DNA of 37,623 nucleotides from Cryomorphaceae bacterium (GTDB lineage Bacteria; Bacteroidota; Bacteroidia; Flavobacteriales; Flavobacteriaceae), in assembly GCA_003331265.1 (NCBI GenBank), contig QOPV01000013.1, positions 1-37,623 of the forward strand, given 5' to 3'. This document shows positions 8,448 through 17,373 of the stretch, one piece after another; within the stretch, counting starts at the first letter, position 1; each line of letters starts with the position of its first letter. The position numbers were made by a program, and so were the translations under genes. Below the pieces are notes generated by a model. The model was not told the DNA's origin and searched no databases. It saw only the letters and a program-made list of their open reading frames with translations.

Positions 8448-8651
8448 TTAATTCAAATTTATTTTTGGTTCTTTACACTCTGTTTCAGTTGGCAGCTTTC
8501 CGCATATTCCACACGGTTCATTGTTTTTATTTAGAAATGGGCTATTACTAGCACATGTTCCGGAAAATTTCCCATTTTTTTTTAAAATTATTTTAATTGA
8601 AATTCCCGCAAAAGCTATTCCTAACAATAAAAATGTAATAATAAATAACAT
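8448..8651 (-). CDS. 67-aa membrane or secreted protein with four cysteines
   Basis: One N-terminal hydrophobic segment (residues 2-22) is followed by a short polar tail with cysteines at 33, 47, 50 and 59 (GTCASNSPFLN, then CGICG). The pattern resembles a small conserved Bacteroidota family usually labelled membrane or secreted protein. It contains no named domain and its function is unknown. The four cysteines, including a CxxC, could bind metal or form disulfides; this is inference. It lies 3 nt from murB and 4 nt from the sigma gene, so it is likely cotranscribed with both. The ATG start at 8651 is clear. Confidence 0.75.
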   Translation of the reverse strand: MLFIITFLLLGIAFAGISIKIILKKNGKFSGTCASNSPFLNKNNEPCGICGKLPTETECKEPKINLN

Positions 8652-8654
8652 ATT

Positions 8655-9668
8655 TTAGATTATATTAACTTCCTCTTCAAGCAAGATATTAAATTTTCTT
8701 AAAACTGCTTTTTTAATTTTTTGAGAAAAGTCAAAAATTTCTTTTCCAGTTGCATTACCAAGGTTAATAATGATTAAAGCATGTTTATTGTGAGTTCCAG
8801 TATTTCCCTCTCTTAATCCTTTAAAGCCACATTTTTCTATCAACCAAGCAGCAGGAATTTTAATTTCATTAAAAGAAATATTAAAAAAAGGAATATTTTT
8901 TTCTTTCTGATTTAGATTTTTAAAATCAATTTTGGAAATAATTGGATTTTTAAAAAAACTCCCACAATTACCAATAATTTTGGGATCTGGTAATTTACTG
9001 GATCTTATTTCAATTACTGAATTTGAAATATCATTAATTGTAGGGATACTGATGTTTTTTTTTATTAAATTATCTCTCAAAGGTTCATATGAAAAATTAA
9101 TTTGGTGATCCTTTTTTGAAAGTCTAAAAGTCACATTTGAAATAATATATTTGTTTTTTAATTCCTCTTTGAAAATCGAACTTCTATATGAAAATTTACA
9201 TTCATTATTTTTAAAAACTTTAATAGAACCCGAATCAATTGAAATTGCTCTGCAGTTTAAAAAAGTTTCTTTTAATTCCACACCATAAGCACCAATATTT
9301 TGAATTGGAGCACTACCAACGTTTCCTGGAATTAGACTTAAATTTTGTAGTCCACCATAATTTTTAGCTATACTCCATTTTACTAGATCATCCCATATTT
9401 CTCCAGCTCCTACGGAAACATCAACGTACGTATTTGTTTCATTATAAATTTTAATTCCTTTAAGGTTAATTTTTAAAATATCCTTATCTACATCATTTTT
9501 AAAAAGTATATTAGTTCCTCCACCCAATATAATTGGTTGTGTATAGTTAGTTTCTTTAAGAAAGCTTGTTATTTCCAGTTCTGAATTTACAATATTGAAA
9601 CTAGAAGAAATGGCATCTATTCCAAAACTATTGTAATTTTTTAGAGATGTATTATTAATTTTTTGCAA
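8655..9668 (-). CDS. murB: UDP-N-acetylmuramate dehydrogenase MurB (type I)
   Basis: MurB reduces UDP-GlcNAc-enolpyruvate to UDP-MurNAc using FAD and NADPH, an early cytoplasmic step of peptidoglycan synthesis. FAD-domain motifs are ILGGGTNILF (47-56) and IPGNVGSAPIQNIGAYG (113-129). YRSSIFK (161-167) and GNCGSFFKNP (233-242) hold the active-site residues, with S237 in the position of the proton-donating serine. AAWLIEKCGFKG near the C-terminus is also typical. The 337-aa length and the C-terminal domain fit the E. coli type I enzyme. The frame opens with TTG at 9668; relatives begin at about the same place, so I keep it. A box close to the -7 consensus (TATATAATTTG) overlaps this start. Confidence 0.95.
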   Translation of the reverse strand: MQKINNTSLKNYNSFGIDAISSSFNIVNSELEITSFLKETNYTQPIILGGGTNILFKNDVDKDILKINLKGIKIYNETNTYVDVSVGAGEIWDDLVKWSIAKNYGGLQNLSLIPGNVGSAPIQNIGAYGVELKETFLNCRAISIDSGSIKVFKNNECKFSYRSSIFKEELKNKYIISNVTFRLSKKDHQINFSYEPLRDNLIKKNISIPTINDISNSVIEIRSSKLPDPKIIGNCGSFFKNPIISKIDFKNLNQKEKNIPFFNISFNEIKIPAAWLIEKCGFKGLREGNTGTHNKHALIIINLGNATGKEIFDFSQKIKKAVLRKFNILLEEEVNII

Positions 9669-9701
9669 ATTATATACTCTTGTTAAAAAAACAGAACTAA
9701 T

Positions 9702-10106
9702 CTATTTCTCTTCTTCTTCCTCCTCGTCTGGCTCAGGGAGAACTTCACCTTTAATTCTAAGTATAATATTAGGTGTTTTCGCATTAGAATTTACTGTAAT
9801 GGCTTTTTGAAAAAGGCCTGTTCTTTTTGTGTCATATTCAACTTCAATTATTCCAGATTCTCCTGGCTCAATTGGCTTTTCTGGTTTCTTTGGAATTGTA
9901 CATCCACAGGATGAAAAAATTCTTGAAAAAATTAAGGGAGAATCTCCAGTGTTTTTAAATTCAAAAGTTTTTTTACCATCCACACCATTTTCAATTATCC
10001 CATAATCAATAATAGTTTCTTTAAATGTAATTTCAGCAAATTTCTCTTGAGAATGTATTGGGACGGAGTATAAAATTACACAGATGATTATTAAGAATCT
10101 TTTCAT
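9702..10106 (-). CDS. DUF1573 exported protein with acidic tail
   Basis: A Sec signal peptide (MKRFLIIICV..., cleavage probably just before Q20) precedes one DUF1573 domain. The domain is an Ig-like fold related to ASPM/SPD-2/Hydin modules and has the typical FKNTGDSPLIFSRIFSSCGC and RTGLFQKAITVNSNA. The protein ends in a run of glutamates (PEPDEEEEEEK). Bacteroidota encode many such periplasmic or secreted proteins and no enzymatic role is established. It is divergent from valS across 115 bp and stands alone on its transcript or leads into murB (33 nt downstream). Family assignment is firm; function is unknown. Confidence 0.88.
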   Translation of the reverse strand: MKRFLIIICVILYSVPIHSQEKFAEITFKETIIDYGIIENGVDGKKTFEFKNTGDSPLIFSRIFSSCGCTIPKKPEKPIEPGESGIIEVEYDTKRTGLFQKAITVNSNAKTPNIILRIKGEVLPEPDEEEEEEK

Positions 10107-10188
10107 GATTTCAATTTTAATTAAAATTATGACTTTTTATACATATTACAAAAAATCAACTTACCTTTTAAATTACTTTTTAGTTAAC

Positions 10189-10196
10189 TACTTTTG
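10189..10196 (+). promoter_or_regulatory. Predicted -7 promoter element for valS
   Basis: TACTTTTG is an exact TAnnTTTG match ending 25 nt before the chosen valS ATG at 10222. A TTTTA at 10166-10170 is at about the right distance for a weak -33 element. The position downstream of 10084 argues against the longer valS reading. Confidence 0.5.
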
Positions 10197-10221
10197 TCAT
10201 CATAATAATTCAAACAAAAAG

Positions 10222-12831
10222 ATGGGTATTGTTAAAAACTTTGACGCAAAAAATTTGGAGTCAAAGTGGTATAAGTTTTGGTTAGACAATAATTATTTTG
10301 ATTCATCTCCAAATGAGAGGGAACCTTATACGATTGTCATACCTCCACCGAACGTCACAGGAATTTTACACATGGGTCACATGCTAAACAATACAATCCA
10401 AGACATTCTTGTAAGAAGAGCTAGGCTCAAAGGTTTTAATGCATGTTGGGTTCCTGGTACTGATCACGCTTCTATAGCAACCGAAGCAAAAGTTGTTGAA
10501 AAATTAAAGAAGGACGGAATTGATAAAAATGACTTATCCAGAGAGGAATTTTTAAAGCATGCCTGGGAATGGACCCATACACATGGAGGGTTGATTTTAG
10601 AACAATTAAAGAAATTGGGATGCTCATGCGATTGGAAAAGAACAAAATTTACTTTGGATAGTGAAATGTCCGAATCCGTTATAAAAGTATTTGTTGATTT
10701 GTTTGAAAAAGGTTTGATATACAAAGGATCTAGAATGGTAAATTGGGATCCACAAGCAAAAACAACTTTATCCAATGAGGAAGTAATTTATGAGGAAGAA
10801 AAAAGTAAAATATTTTATATTAAATATAAAATTTCTGATTCTTTGGAAACAATTAGTGTGGCTACAACTCGTCCAGAAACAATTTTTGGAGATACAGCAA
10901 TCGCAGTAAATCCTAAAGACAAACGTTATCAAAAGTATCAGGGAATGAAAGCTGTTATTCCAATATTGAATAAAGAAATTCCTATTATTTCAGACAAATA
11001 TGTCGACTCAGAATTTGGAACTGGATGTCTAAAAGTTACCCCTGCTCATAGTGAAAATGATAAAATGATTGGTGATAAACATAAACTTGAAATTGTAGAT
11101 GTTTTAAACGATGATGGAACACTCAATGAGTTTGGATTACATTATCAAGGACTAGACAGGTTTGTAGTTAGATCTAAAATTTCCGAAGAGCTAAAAAAAA
11201 TTAGTGCTTTAATAAAGGTTGAGCCTTACTTGACTAAAATTGGAAAATCTGAAAGAACAAAATGCGTCATAGAACCAAGATTATCTGAGCAGTGGTTTCT
11301 TAAAATGAAAAATATTTCCAAACCAGCTTTGAAAGCTGTAAATGATGATGAGGTTAAGTTATTTCCAAAAAAATTTAAAAATACTTACAGAAATTGGATG
11401 GAAAATATAAGAGACTGGAATATTTCTAGACAACTTTGGTGGGGACATCAAATTCCTGTGTATTATTTAGATTCCAGTAAAAAAGATTTTGTTGTCGCTG
11501 AGAATATTAACAAAGCAATAGAAAAAGCGAGAAAAAAAAGTGGAAATTCTAAACTAGAAATTAAAGATTTAGTTCAGGATAACGATGTTTTAGACACATG
11601 GTTTTCATCATGGATTTGGCCAATTAGTGTTTTTGATGGTATTAGAAACCCTAAAAACAATGACTTTAATTATTATTATCCAACAAATGACCTAGTGACT
11701 GGTCCAGATATTTTATTTTTTTGGGTTGCTAGAATGATAGTTTCTGGATTTGAAATTAAAAAATCAAAACCATTTAATTCGGTTTATTTTACAGGTCTAG
11801 TTCGAGATAAACAAGGAAAGAAAATGTCAAAGCAATTAGGTAATTCTCCTGATGCTCTTAAGTTAATAAGTGATTTTGGGGCTGATAGTGTAAGGGTAGG
11901 CCTTTTACTTAGTGCTCCAGCTGGAAATGATCTTTTATTTGATGAATCCTTATGTCAACAGGGAAAAAATTTCTCTAACAAAATTTGGAATTCCTATAGA
12001 TTGGTAAAGTCTTGGAATGTATCAAACTCTGTTGAACAAAATGAAGCCTCAAATACCGCAGTTGAATGGTTTGAAAATAAATTCAGTTCTAAATTAATAG
12101 AAATTGACGATCATTTCAAAAAGTATAGGATTTCTGATGCTTTAATGACTATTTATAAACTTGTGTGGGACGACTATTGTTCCTGGTTCCTTGAAATTGT
12201 AAAACCAAATCAAGGAACACCTATGGATAGTTCAACATATCAAAGTACATTGTGTTTTTTAGAAAAATGTTTAATAGTTCTTCATCCATTTATGCCGTTT
12301 ATTTCAGAGGAGATCTGGAGTGGTATAAAAAATGAGAGTGATGAACCTTTAATTGTTAAAAATTGGCCAACACCAAGCAAGATAGATAATTTGTTACTTA
12401 GAGATTTCGATCATATTTCTAATCTTGTTACTAATATTAGAAAATATAGAAATGAAAAAGGAATTTCATATAAAGAACGAATTGAATTGTATTCAAGTTC
12501 TTTTTTAAAAAACAAGAATAAAAGTATTGTTCTTAAATTGGCTAACTCACTGATTAATAAAGATTCATCTGACAAAGATGTTTATGGAATCTCATTAATA
12601 GTCGATAGTAAAGAATATTTTGTTAAGAATTATGTTGAATCGGAAGATGATTTAAAAAAGATTGAAGAGGATTTGAAATATAACTTAGGATTTTTAAAAT
12701 CTATTCAATCAAAACTTAACAATAAGAGTTTCGTTGAAAACGCACCTGAAATTGTAGTTGAAAATGAAAAGAAAAAAGAAGAAGATACTAAGGTTAAAAT
12801 TAAAATGCTCGAATTAAAATTGAAAAAATGA
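10222..12831 (+). CDS. valS: Valyl-tRNA synthetase ValS
   Basis: ValS charges tRNA-Val and edits mischarged threonine. The class I signatures are present: HIGH-type HMGHM at residues 50-54 within PPPNVTGILHMGHM, and KMSKQLGNSPD starting at K534. The KMSKQ variant (rather than KMSKS) is one I associate with Bacteroidota enzymes. The editing domain shows ATTRPETIFGDTAIAV, and DTWFSSWIWP is typical of ValRS. The C-terminus is a lysine/glutamate-rich coiled coil, as in most bacterial ValRS. I start at the ATG at 10222 (869 aa). The frame extends 46 codons upstream, but that segment is hydrophobic, non-conserved and would overlap the divergent gene and the predicted promoter. It ends 6 nt from the convergent psd stop. 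Confidence 0.96.
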   Translation: MGIVKNFDAKNLESKWYKFWLDNNYFDSSPNEREPYTIVIPPPNVTGILHMGHMLNNTIQDILVRRARLKGFNACWVPGTDHASIATEAKVVEKLKKDGIDKNDLSREEFLKHAWEWTHTHGGLILEQLKKLGCSCDWKRTKFTLDSEMSESVIKVFVDLFEKGLIYKGSRMVNWDPQAKTTLSNEEVIYEEEKSKIFYIKYKISDSLETISVATTRPETIFGDTAIAVNPKDKRYQKYQGMKAVIPILNKEIPIISDKYVDSEFGTGCLKVTPAHSENDKMIGDKHKLEIVDVLNDDGTLNEFGLHYQGLDRFVVRSKISEELKKISALIKVEPYLTKIGKSERTKCVIEPRLSEQWFLKMKNISKPALKAVNDDEVKLFPKKFKNTYRNWMENIRDWNISRQLWWGHQIPVYYLDSSKKDFVVAENINKAIEKARKKSGNSKLEIKDLVQDNDVLDTWFSSWIWPISVFDGIRNPKNNDFNYYYPTNDLVTGPDILFFWVARMIVSGFEIKKSKPFNSVYFTGLVRDKQGKKMSKQLGNSPDALKLISDFGADSVRVGLLLSAPAGNDLLFDESLCQQGKNFSNKIWNSYRLVKSWNVSNSVEQNEASNTAVEWFENKFSSKLIEIDDHFKKYRISDALMTIYKLVWDDYCSWFLEIVKPNQGTPMDSSTYQSTLCFLEKCLIVLHPFMPFISEEIWSGIKNESDEPLIVKNWPTPSKIDNLLLRDFDHISNLVTNIRKYRNEKGISYKERIELYSSSFLKNKNKSIVLKLANSLINKDSSDKDVYGISLIVDSKEYFVKNYVESEDDLKKIEEDLKYNLGFLKSIQSKLNNKSFVENAPEIVVENEKKKEEDTKVKIKMLELKLKK

Positions 12832-12837
12832 TTTTTT

Positions 12838-13488
12838 TTAATTTTCAGCGATCGTATCAATTCCACCAACTACTAACTCTCCAAGTTCAACCTTTATTTT
12901 AGAATCTAGTGGAAGGAATAAATCAACTCTTGATCCAAATTTAATAAACCCAGCATCCTCCCCTTGAGTAACAGAATCGCCTACTTTAGCATAATTTACA
13001 ATTCTTCTGGCTATAGCACCTGCTATTTGTCGATATAGTACTTCTCCATACTTTTTATTATCAACCACCACTGTTGTTCTTTCATTTAGTTCTGATGATT
13101 TGGGATGCCAAGCTACAAGATATTTACCAGGATGGTATTTACTGAATTTAACAATTCCGCTATTTGCATATCTTGTTACGTGAACATTTAATGGAGACAT
13201 GAAAATAGAAACTTGAATTCTATCATCTTTGAAATACTCTTTTTCATAAACTTTTTTAATAACTACTACTTTTCCATCAACAGGAGAAATAATTAACGAA
13301 TCATTTAACAGAGTTGATCTTTTTGGATTTCTAAAAAATTGAAGAATTAAAACTAAACCAAAAATTGTTAAAATTCCGATTGAATAATTTATAATTGAAT
13401 TATTAATTAATTCTTTTGAAATCAGATTAATTAAGACAACAATAATAAATGAAATGATAATAATCTTATACCCTTCCTTATGAAACAT
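12838..13488 (-). CDS. psd: Phosphatidylserine decarboxylase proenzyme (short type)
   Basis: Psd converts phosphatidylserine to phosphatidylethanolamine with a pyruvoyl cofactor made by self-cleavage. This is the short 216-aa type with two N-terminal hydrophobic segments (about residues 8-25 and 33-50). Motifs seen are ISPVDGKVV, IFMSPLNVHVTRYA, and the cleavage region IKFGSRVDLFLP, where the break is expected between G185 and S186. The small alpha chain would be the last 31 residues. Its start overlaps the end of cdsA by 11 nt, so CDP-diacylglycerol synthesis and PE formation are encoded together; the intervening PssA is not in the window. Its 3' end is 6 nt from that of valS. Confidence 0.93.
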   Translation of the reverse strand: MFHKEGYKIIIISFIIVVLINLISKELINNSIINYSIGILTIFGLVLILQFFRNPKRSTLLNDSLIISPVDGKVVVIKKVYEKEYFKDDRIQVSIFMSPLNVHVTRYANSGIVKFSKYHPGKYLVAWHPKSSELNERTTVVVDNKKYGEVLYRQIAGAIARRIVNYAKVGDSVTQGEDAGFIKFGSRVDLFLPLDSKIKVELGELVVGGIDTIAEN

Positions 13489-14317
13489 AGTTAAATATTA
13501 TTATTAATAAATAAATAAATGGTGCCGTAAATATAATACTATCCATTCTATCGTAAAGACCTCCATGGCCAGGAAGCCACTTTCCGCTGTCTTTAACTCC
13601 AGCCTCTCTTTTAAATTGTGACTGAACTAAATCCCCTAATGTTCCTAGTATACTTGTTAATACGCCAATAATCAGCCATTGTATTAAAGAGAAATTAGTG
13701 TTTAAATAAAAATTAAATATTATTGCAAGTATAATTGAAAAAATTATTCCACCAACAAACCCTTCAATACTTTTTTTTGGAGAAACTGATTTTAGTAATG
13801 GTCTTTTACCAAAACTCACTCCAAAGACATATGCTGCGGAATCAGAAATCCAAATTAGAGATAAAAAACAAAAAACAATTAAAGGATTATATGTGCCTGA
13901 AACATTAGACATCGAAAAAAAAATAACAAGAGATCCAACCAAATAAAAATGACCTAGGAAACGATTTTTTAGAATTGAAAAAGAAAATAATTTCTTTTTC
14001 AAAAGAGAAAATCCAAGTAATATATTGGTTATGACTATAATTATTAAAAATCCAATCTGAAATTCTGGATATTTTGATAAAATAAAAAGAGAGAGATATA
14101 AAGGAAAAGTTAAGTAAAGAATTAAGTAAGATTTTCCAGAATCAGAGGATAAAAACTTGTGATTATAATCAGAAACTAGTTTAATAAACTCAAAAACAAG
14201 AATCAAACTGCATATAAAACCGATTGAGAAGAAAAGGTATTGATTGTAAAACAAAGAGAATAAAAGAACAAGAGCATATGTAAAAGCAGTTATAGATCTT
14301 GTATAAAATTCTTTCAT
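13478..14317 (-). CDS. cdsA: Phosphatidate cytidylyltransferase CdsA
   Basis: CdsA makes CDP-diacylglycerol from phosphatidic acid and CTP in the inner membrane. The 279-aa protein has about eight hydrophobic segments. Its C-terminal part contains the CDP-diglyceride synthetase signature SQFKREAGVKDSGKWLPGHG followed by GLYDRMDS, holding the conserved Asp, His and Asp residues. An upstream conserved stretch is WISDSAAYVFG...GKRPL...SPKKSIEG. It directly abuts the LUD-domain gene (no gap) and overlaps psd by 11 nt. The run rsfS-ftsH-LUD-cdsA-psd is a conserved block I recognise from other flavobacteria. Confidence 0.95.
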   Translation of the reverse strand: MKEFYTRSITAFTYALVLLFSLFYNQYLFFSIGFICSLILVFEFIKLVSDYNHKFLSSDSGKSYLILYLTFPLYLSLFILSKYPEFQIGFLIIIVITNILLGFSLLKKKLFSFSILKNRFLGHFYLVGSLVIFFSMSNVSGTYNPLIVFCFLSLIWISDSAAYVFGVSFGKRPLLKSVSPKKSIEGFVGGIIFSIILAIIFNFYLNTNFSLIQWLIIGVLTSILGTLGDLVQSQFKREAGVKDSGKWLPGHGGLYDRMDSIIFTAPFIYLLIIIFNYVS

Positions 14318-14929
14318 TTATAAGTCTTCTAATAAAAGAAGGTAAAGGTTTTTAGCCGCACTCCCATAGGTTAAGAAATTAGTATTTTCTTTTTCTTGAC
14401 TATTAAAATTTTTTATTGTAGTAATATTTGTTGGTAAGTTATTGGGGTACTTGCTTTTGATTCCATTTAGACCACCACTTAAAGTTTCTGTAAATTGACT
14501 AATTTTTGCGAAAACAATAAAATTTTGAGGAAGATCATTTACTTTATGAGATTTTATTTGTTCAGCACATATTAATAAACTTCCATCATTAGCAACTAAA
14601 AATTCACATTTAGTTAAAAAAAACTTAGAATTTAAGTTAGTTTTAGAAATATTAAGTTTTTCTTTTTCTGCAAAGAAATCAAGTAATGAATCATCATAAC
14701 ATAATATTTCTACATCATTCCATTTATTTTCTTCAATTATTTGAGAAAAAAATGAATCACACTCTGACTTGTTTTCACAGTATAAAAATTTACCTCCATT
14801 TTCTGTAAAATTAAAAGTAAATCTTTCTTCAATTGGAGCCTTTTTTTCTGGCATATATTTACCTTTAGAATTTTCATCGGGTTCCAAGGAATCATTTTTT
14901 GTGAAAAAGGATTTTATGAATTTTTTCAA
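14318..14929 (-). CDS. LUD-domain (LutC/YkgG-like) protein
   Basis: The 203-aa protein resembles the LUD (DUF162) family that includes the lactate-utilization protein LutC, with landmarks GGKFLYC, a central FFLTKCEFLVANDGSLL and HKVNDLPQNFIVFA. The first 40 residues are a charged, low-complexity leader ending in GKYMPEKKAP, as in flavobacterial relatives. No lutA or lutB is nearby, so a lactate role is not supported by context; the steady position between ftsH and cdsA suggests a housekeeping role that is unknown to me. The frame opens with TTG at 14929. The 73-bp gap to ftsH contains a near-consensus -7 box (TATCTTTA), so it may have its own promoter. Confidence 0.78.
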   Translation of the reverse strand: MKKFIKSFFTKNDSLEPDENSKGKYMPEKKAPIEERFTFNFTENGGKFLYCENKSECDSFFSQIIEENKWNDVEILCYDDSLLDFFAEKEKLNISKTNLNSKFFLTKCEFLVANDGSLLICAEQIKSHKVNDLPQNFIVFAKISQFTETLSGGLNGIKSKYPNNLPTNITTIKNFNSQEKENTNFLTYGSAAKNLYLLLLEDL

Positions 14930-15002
14930 TTATAAATTTTATAATCGTAAAGATAAAAAAACTAAATATTTTCAGTTGGAATGTTAATAATTTTAAATAA
15001 AA

Positions 15003-16943
15003 CTATTTCTTAGATTTGGATTCTTTAATAACAGTTTTAATATCAAAAGGTCTTTCACCATAAATTCTAACTAAATCTTCTTTGAAAATAACCTCTTTAT
15101 CTAAAAGAAAATCTGCTAGTTCTATTAATTTACTTTTATGTTTTTTTAAAAGTTTTATTGCTCTTTGGTATTGAGTCTCTATTATGTTTGATATTTCTTT
15201 GTCAATAACTTGCGCCGTAACATCACTGTAAGGTTTTGTAAATCCGTAATCGTTTTGACCACTAGAATCATAGTAAGTTAAATTTCCAATTTTATCATTT
15301 AGTCCATAAACGGTTACCATAGATCTGGCTTGTTTAGTAACTTTCTCTAAATCGCTTAATGCTCCTGTAGAGATATTGTTAAACATTACTTTTTCAGCTG
15401 CTCTTCCACCAAGAGCTGCACACATTTCATCTAGAATTTGTTCTGGCTTAACAATTTGACGCTCTTCTGGTAAATACCAAGCGGCCCCCAAAGATTGACC
15501 TCGCGGAACTATTGTTACCTTGACTAATGGTGCTGCATGTTCTAACATCCAGCTAACAGTTGCATGCCCAGCTTCATGAAAAGCAATTGTTTTTTTCTCA
15601 GATTCCGTAATTATTTTATTCTTTTTTTCTAACCCACCAACAATTCTATCAACAGCATCTAAAAAATCTTGTTTGTTCACGGATTTTTTTAATTTTCTTG
15701 CTGCTATTAAAGCAGCTTCATTGCATACGTTGGCAATATCAGCGCCTGAAAAGCCAGGTGTTTGTTTTGCTAAAAAATCAGTATCAAGTCCTTTTGAAAT
15801 TTTTATTGGCTTAAGATGAACTTGAAAAATTTCTTTTCTTTCTCTCACATCTGGAAGATCAACATATATTTGTCTATCAAATCTACCTGCTCTCATCAGC
15901 GCTTTGTCAAGAACATCAGCTCTATTTGTTGCTGCTATAACTATTACGTTTGTATTGGTTCCGAAACCATCCATTTCTGTTAATAATTGATTTAAAGTAT
16001 TTTCCCTTTCATCATTTCCTCCGGTCATATTACTTTTCCCTCTCGCTCTACCTATTGCATCAATCTCGTCAATAAATATTATTGCGGGAGCTTTATCTTT
16101 AGCTTGTTTGAAAAGATCTCTCACTCTAGACGCACCGACCCCAACGAACATTTCCACAAAGTCGGAACCAGATAATGAAAAGAAAGGAACTTTTGCTTCA
16201 CCAGCCACTGCTTTAGCTAAAAGAGTTTTCCCAGTCCCTGGCAAACCTACAAGGAGTGCACCTTTTGGTATTTTTCCTCCTAACTTTGTATACTTTGTAG
16301 GGTTTTTTAGAAAATCTACAATCTCTTGAACCTCTTCTTTTGCTCCTTCGAGTCCGGCTACATCTTTAAAAGTAGTTTTTACATCAGCTTTTTCATCAAA
16401 TAATTTTGCCTTGGATTTTCCAATGCTAAAAATTTGAGAACCACCACCACCACCACCAGACATTCTTCTCATAAAGAAGAACCATAAGCCAACTAAAATT
16501 ATTAGTGGAAGAAATCCTAATATATAATCCAGTAATTTGTTTTCAACAGTTTTAAAATCATAATTGAACTGAATCCCTTTTTTTTCTGCTTCTTCAAGTT
16601 TATTTTGAAATAATTCTAAATTTCCAATTTCAAAAACGTAATGTGGGCCATTAATATTTTTTTGACCTAAAAAGTTAGTTGAATTAGCGCTTTTATGATC
16701 GGGACTATTTAAAGCATCTCTTTGAAGAGTTACTTGAGCCAAGTTTTTATTAATTACAGTAACATCTTTGATCTCTCCTTTATTTAAAAATCTTTCAAAA
16801 CTAGAAATATTAATATTTTTTGAAGTATTGGCTGTTTCGCTTCCACCAATAAAATAAGTACTTACAAAAAATAAAACTATCATTGAATAAATCCAATATG
16901 TATTAAATTTCGGTTTTTTTATAGAATTTTTATTCTTATTCAT
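15003..16943 (-). CDS. ftsH: ATP-dependent zinc metalloprotease FtsH
   Basis: FtsH is a membrane-anchored AAA+ protease that degrades damaged membrane proteins and selected cytosolic regulators. Two membrane segments (about residues 17-34 and 140-158) flank a periplasmic domain. Walker A is GLPGTGKT (233-240; the second residue is usually Pro), Walker B IIFIDEID (288-295), the second region of homology lies around 336-356, and the zinc site is HEAGH (456-460) with a third ligand expected in GALSDLEK. A glycine run (163-168) follows TM2. Length 646 aa is normal. It starts 2 nt after rsfS and is presumably cotranscribed with it. Confidence 0.97.
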   Translation of the reverse strand: MNKNKNSIKKPKFNTYWIYSMIVLFFVSTYFIGGSETANTSKNINISSFERFLNKGEIKDVTVINKNLAQVTLQRDALNSPDHKSANSTNFLGQKNINGPHYVFEIGNLELFQNKLEEAEKKGIQFNYDFKTVENKLLDYILGFLPLIILVGLWFFFMRRMSGGGGGGSQIFSIGKSKAKLFDEKADVKTTFKDVAGLEGAKEEVQEIVDFLKNPTKYTKLGGKIPKGALLVGLPGTGKTLLAKAVAGEAKVPFFSLSGSDFVEMFVGVGASRVRDLFKQAKDKAPAIIFIDEIDAIGRARGKSNMTGGNDERENTLNQLLTEMDGFGTNTNVIVIAATNRADVLDKALMRAGRFDRQIYVDLPDVRERKEIFQVHLKPIKISKGLDTDFLAKQTPGFSGADIANVCNEAALIAARKLKKSVNKQDFLDAVDRIVGGLEKKNKIITESEKKTIAFHEAGHATVSWMLEHAAPLVKVTIVPRGQSLGAAWYLPEERQIVKPEQILDEMCAALGGRAAEKVMFNNISTGALSDLEKVTKQARSMVTVYGLNDKIGNLTYYDSSGQNDYGFTKPYSDVTAQVIDKEISNIIETQYQRAIKLLKKHKSKLIELADFLLDKEVIFKEDLVRIYGERPFDIKTVIKESKSKK

Positions 16944-16945
16944 TT

Positions 16946-17302
16946 TTAGTATTTTGATTCAACAAGGGTAGAATTTGCTTCTTCCCATAACTCTTCAATT
17001 TTATAATATTCTCTTGTTTCTTCATTAAATATATGAACTACAACATCAATATAGTCCATCAAAACCCATTTACTATTTTCTAATCCTTCTATATGCCAAG
17101 GTTTTTCACCAATTTCTTTACTAACACATTTTCTTATCGACCCAGTTATTGCATTAACTTGAGTAGAGGAATTCCCAGAACATATAATAAAATACTTACA
17201 AGCAACATTATCAATAACTCTTAAATCTAAAATATTAATGTTAAGTCCTTTTACATTTTCAATTCCTTCGATGATATTAGTAATTAGGTTATCAGTATTC
17301 AA
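16946..17302 (-). CDS. rsfS: Ribosomal silencing factor RsfS
   Basis: RsfS binds ribosomal protein uL14 and blocks subunit joining when nutrients are scarce. The 118-aa sequence fits the family with NILDLRVIDNVACKYFIICSG, STQVNAI, KPWHIEGLENSKWVLMDY and DVVVHIFNEETREYYKIEELW. The start is TTG at 17302; no in-frame ATG lies close to the expected N-terminus. It heads the minus-strand run rsfS-ftsH and is divergent from birA across 71 bp, an AT-rich gap in which no exact TAnnTTTG box was found on either strand. Confidence 0.94.
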   Translation of the reverse strand: MNTDNLITNIIEGIENVKGLNINILDLRVIDNVACKYFIICSGNSSTQVNAITGSIRKCVSKEIGEKPWHIEGLENSKWVLMDYIDVVVHIFNEETREYYKIEELWEEANSTLVESKY

Positions 17303-17373
17303 ATTGCTTAATTAAAGATGTAAATTTAGGATATTTAGTTCTACTATTTTAGTTTTATGATAATATTGTTTAT

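Noticed and set aside
10113-10128. Perfect 16-bp palindrome AATTTTAATTAAAATT upstream of DUF1573
   Set aside because: It consists only of A and T in a very AT-rich intergenic region, so it is expected often by chance; no second copy was noticed near other promoters.
10084-10221. 46-codon N-terminal extension of valS
   Set aside because: The segment is hydrophobic, not like any ValRS N-terminus, overlaps the divergent DUF1573 gene and contains the predicted valS promoter box.
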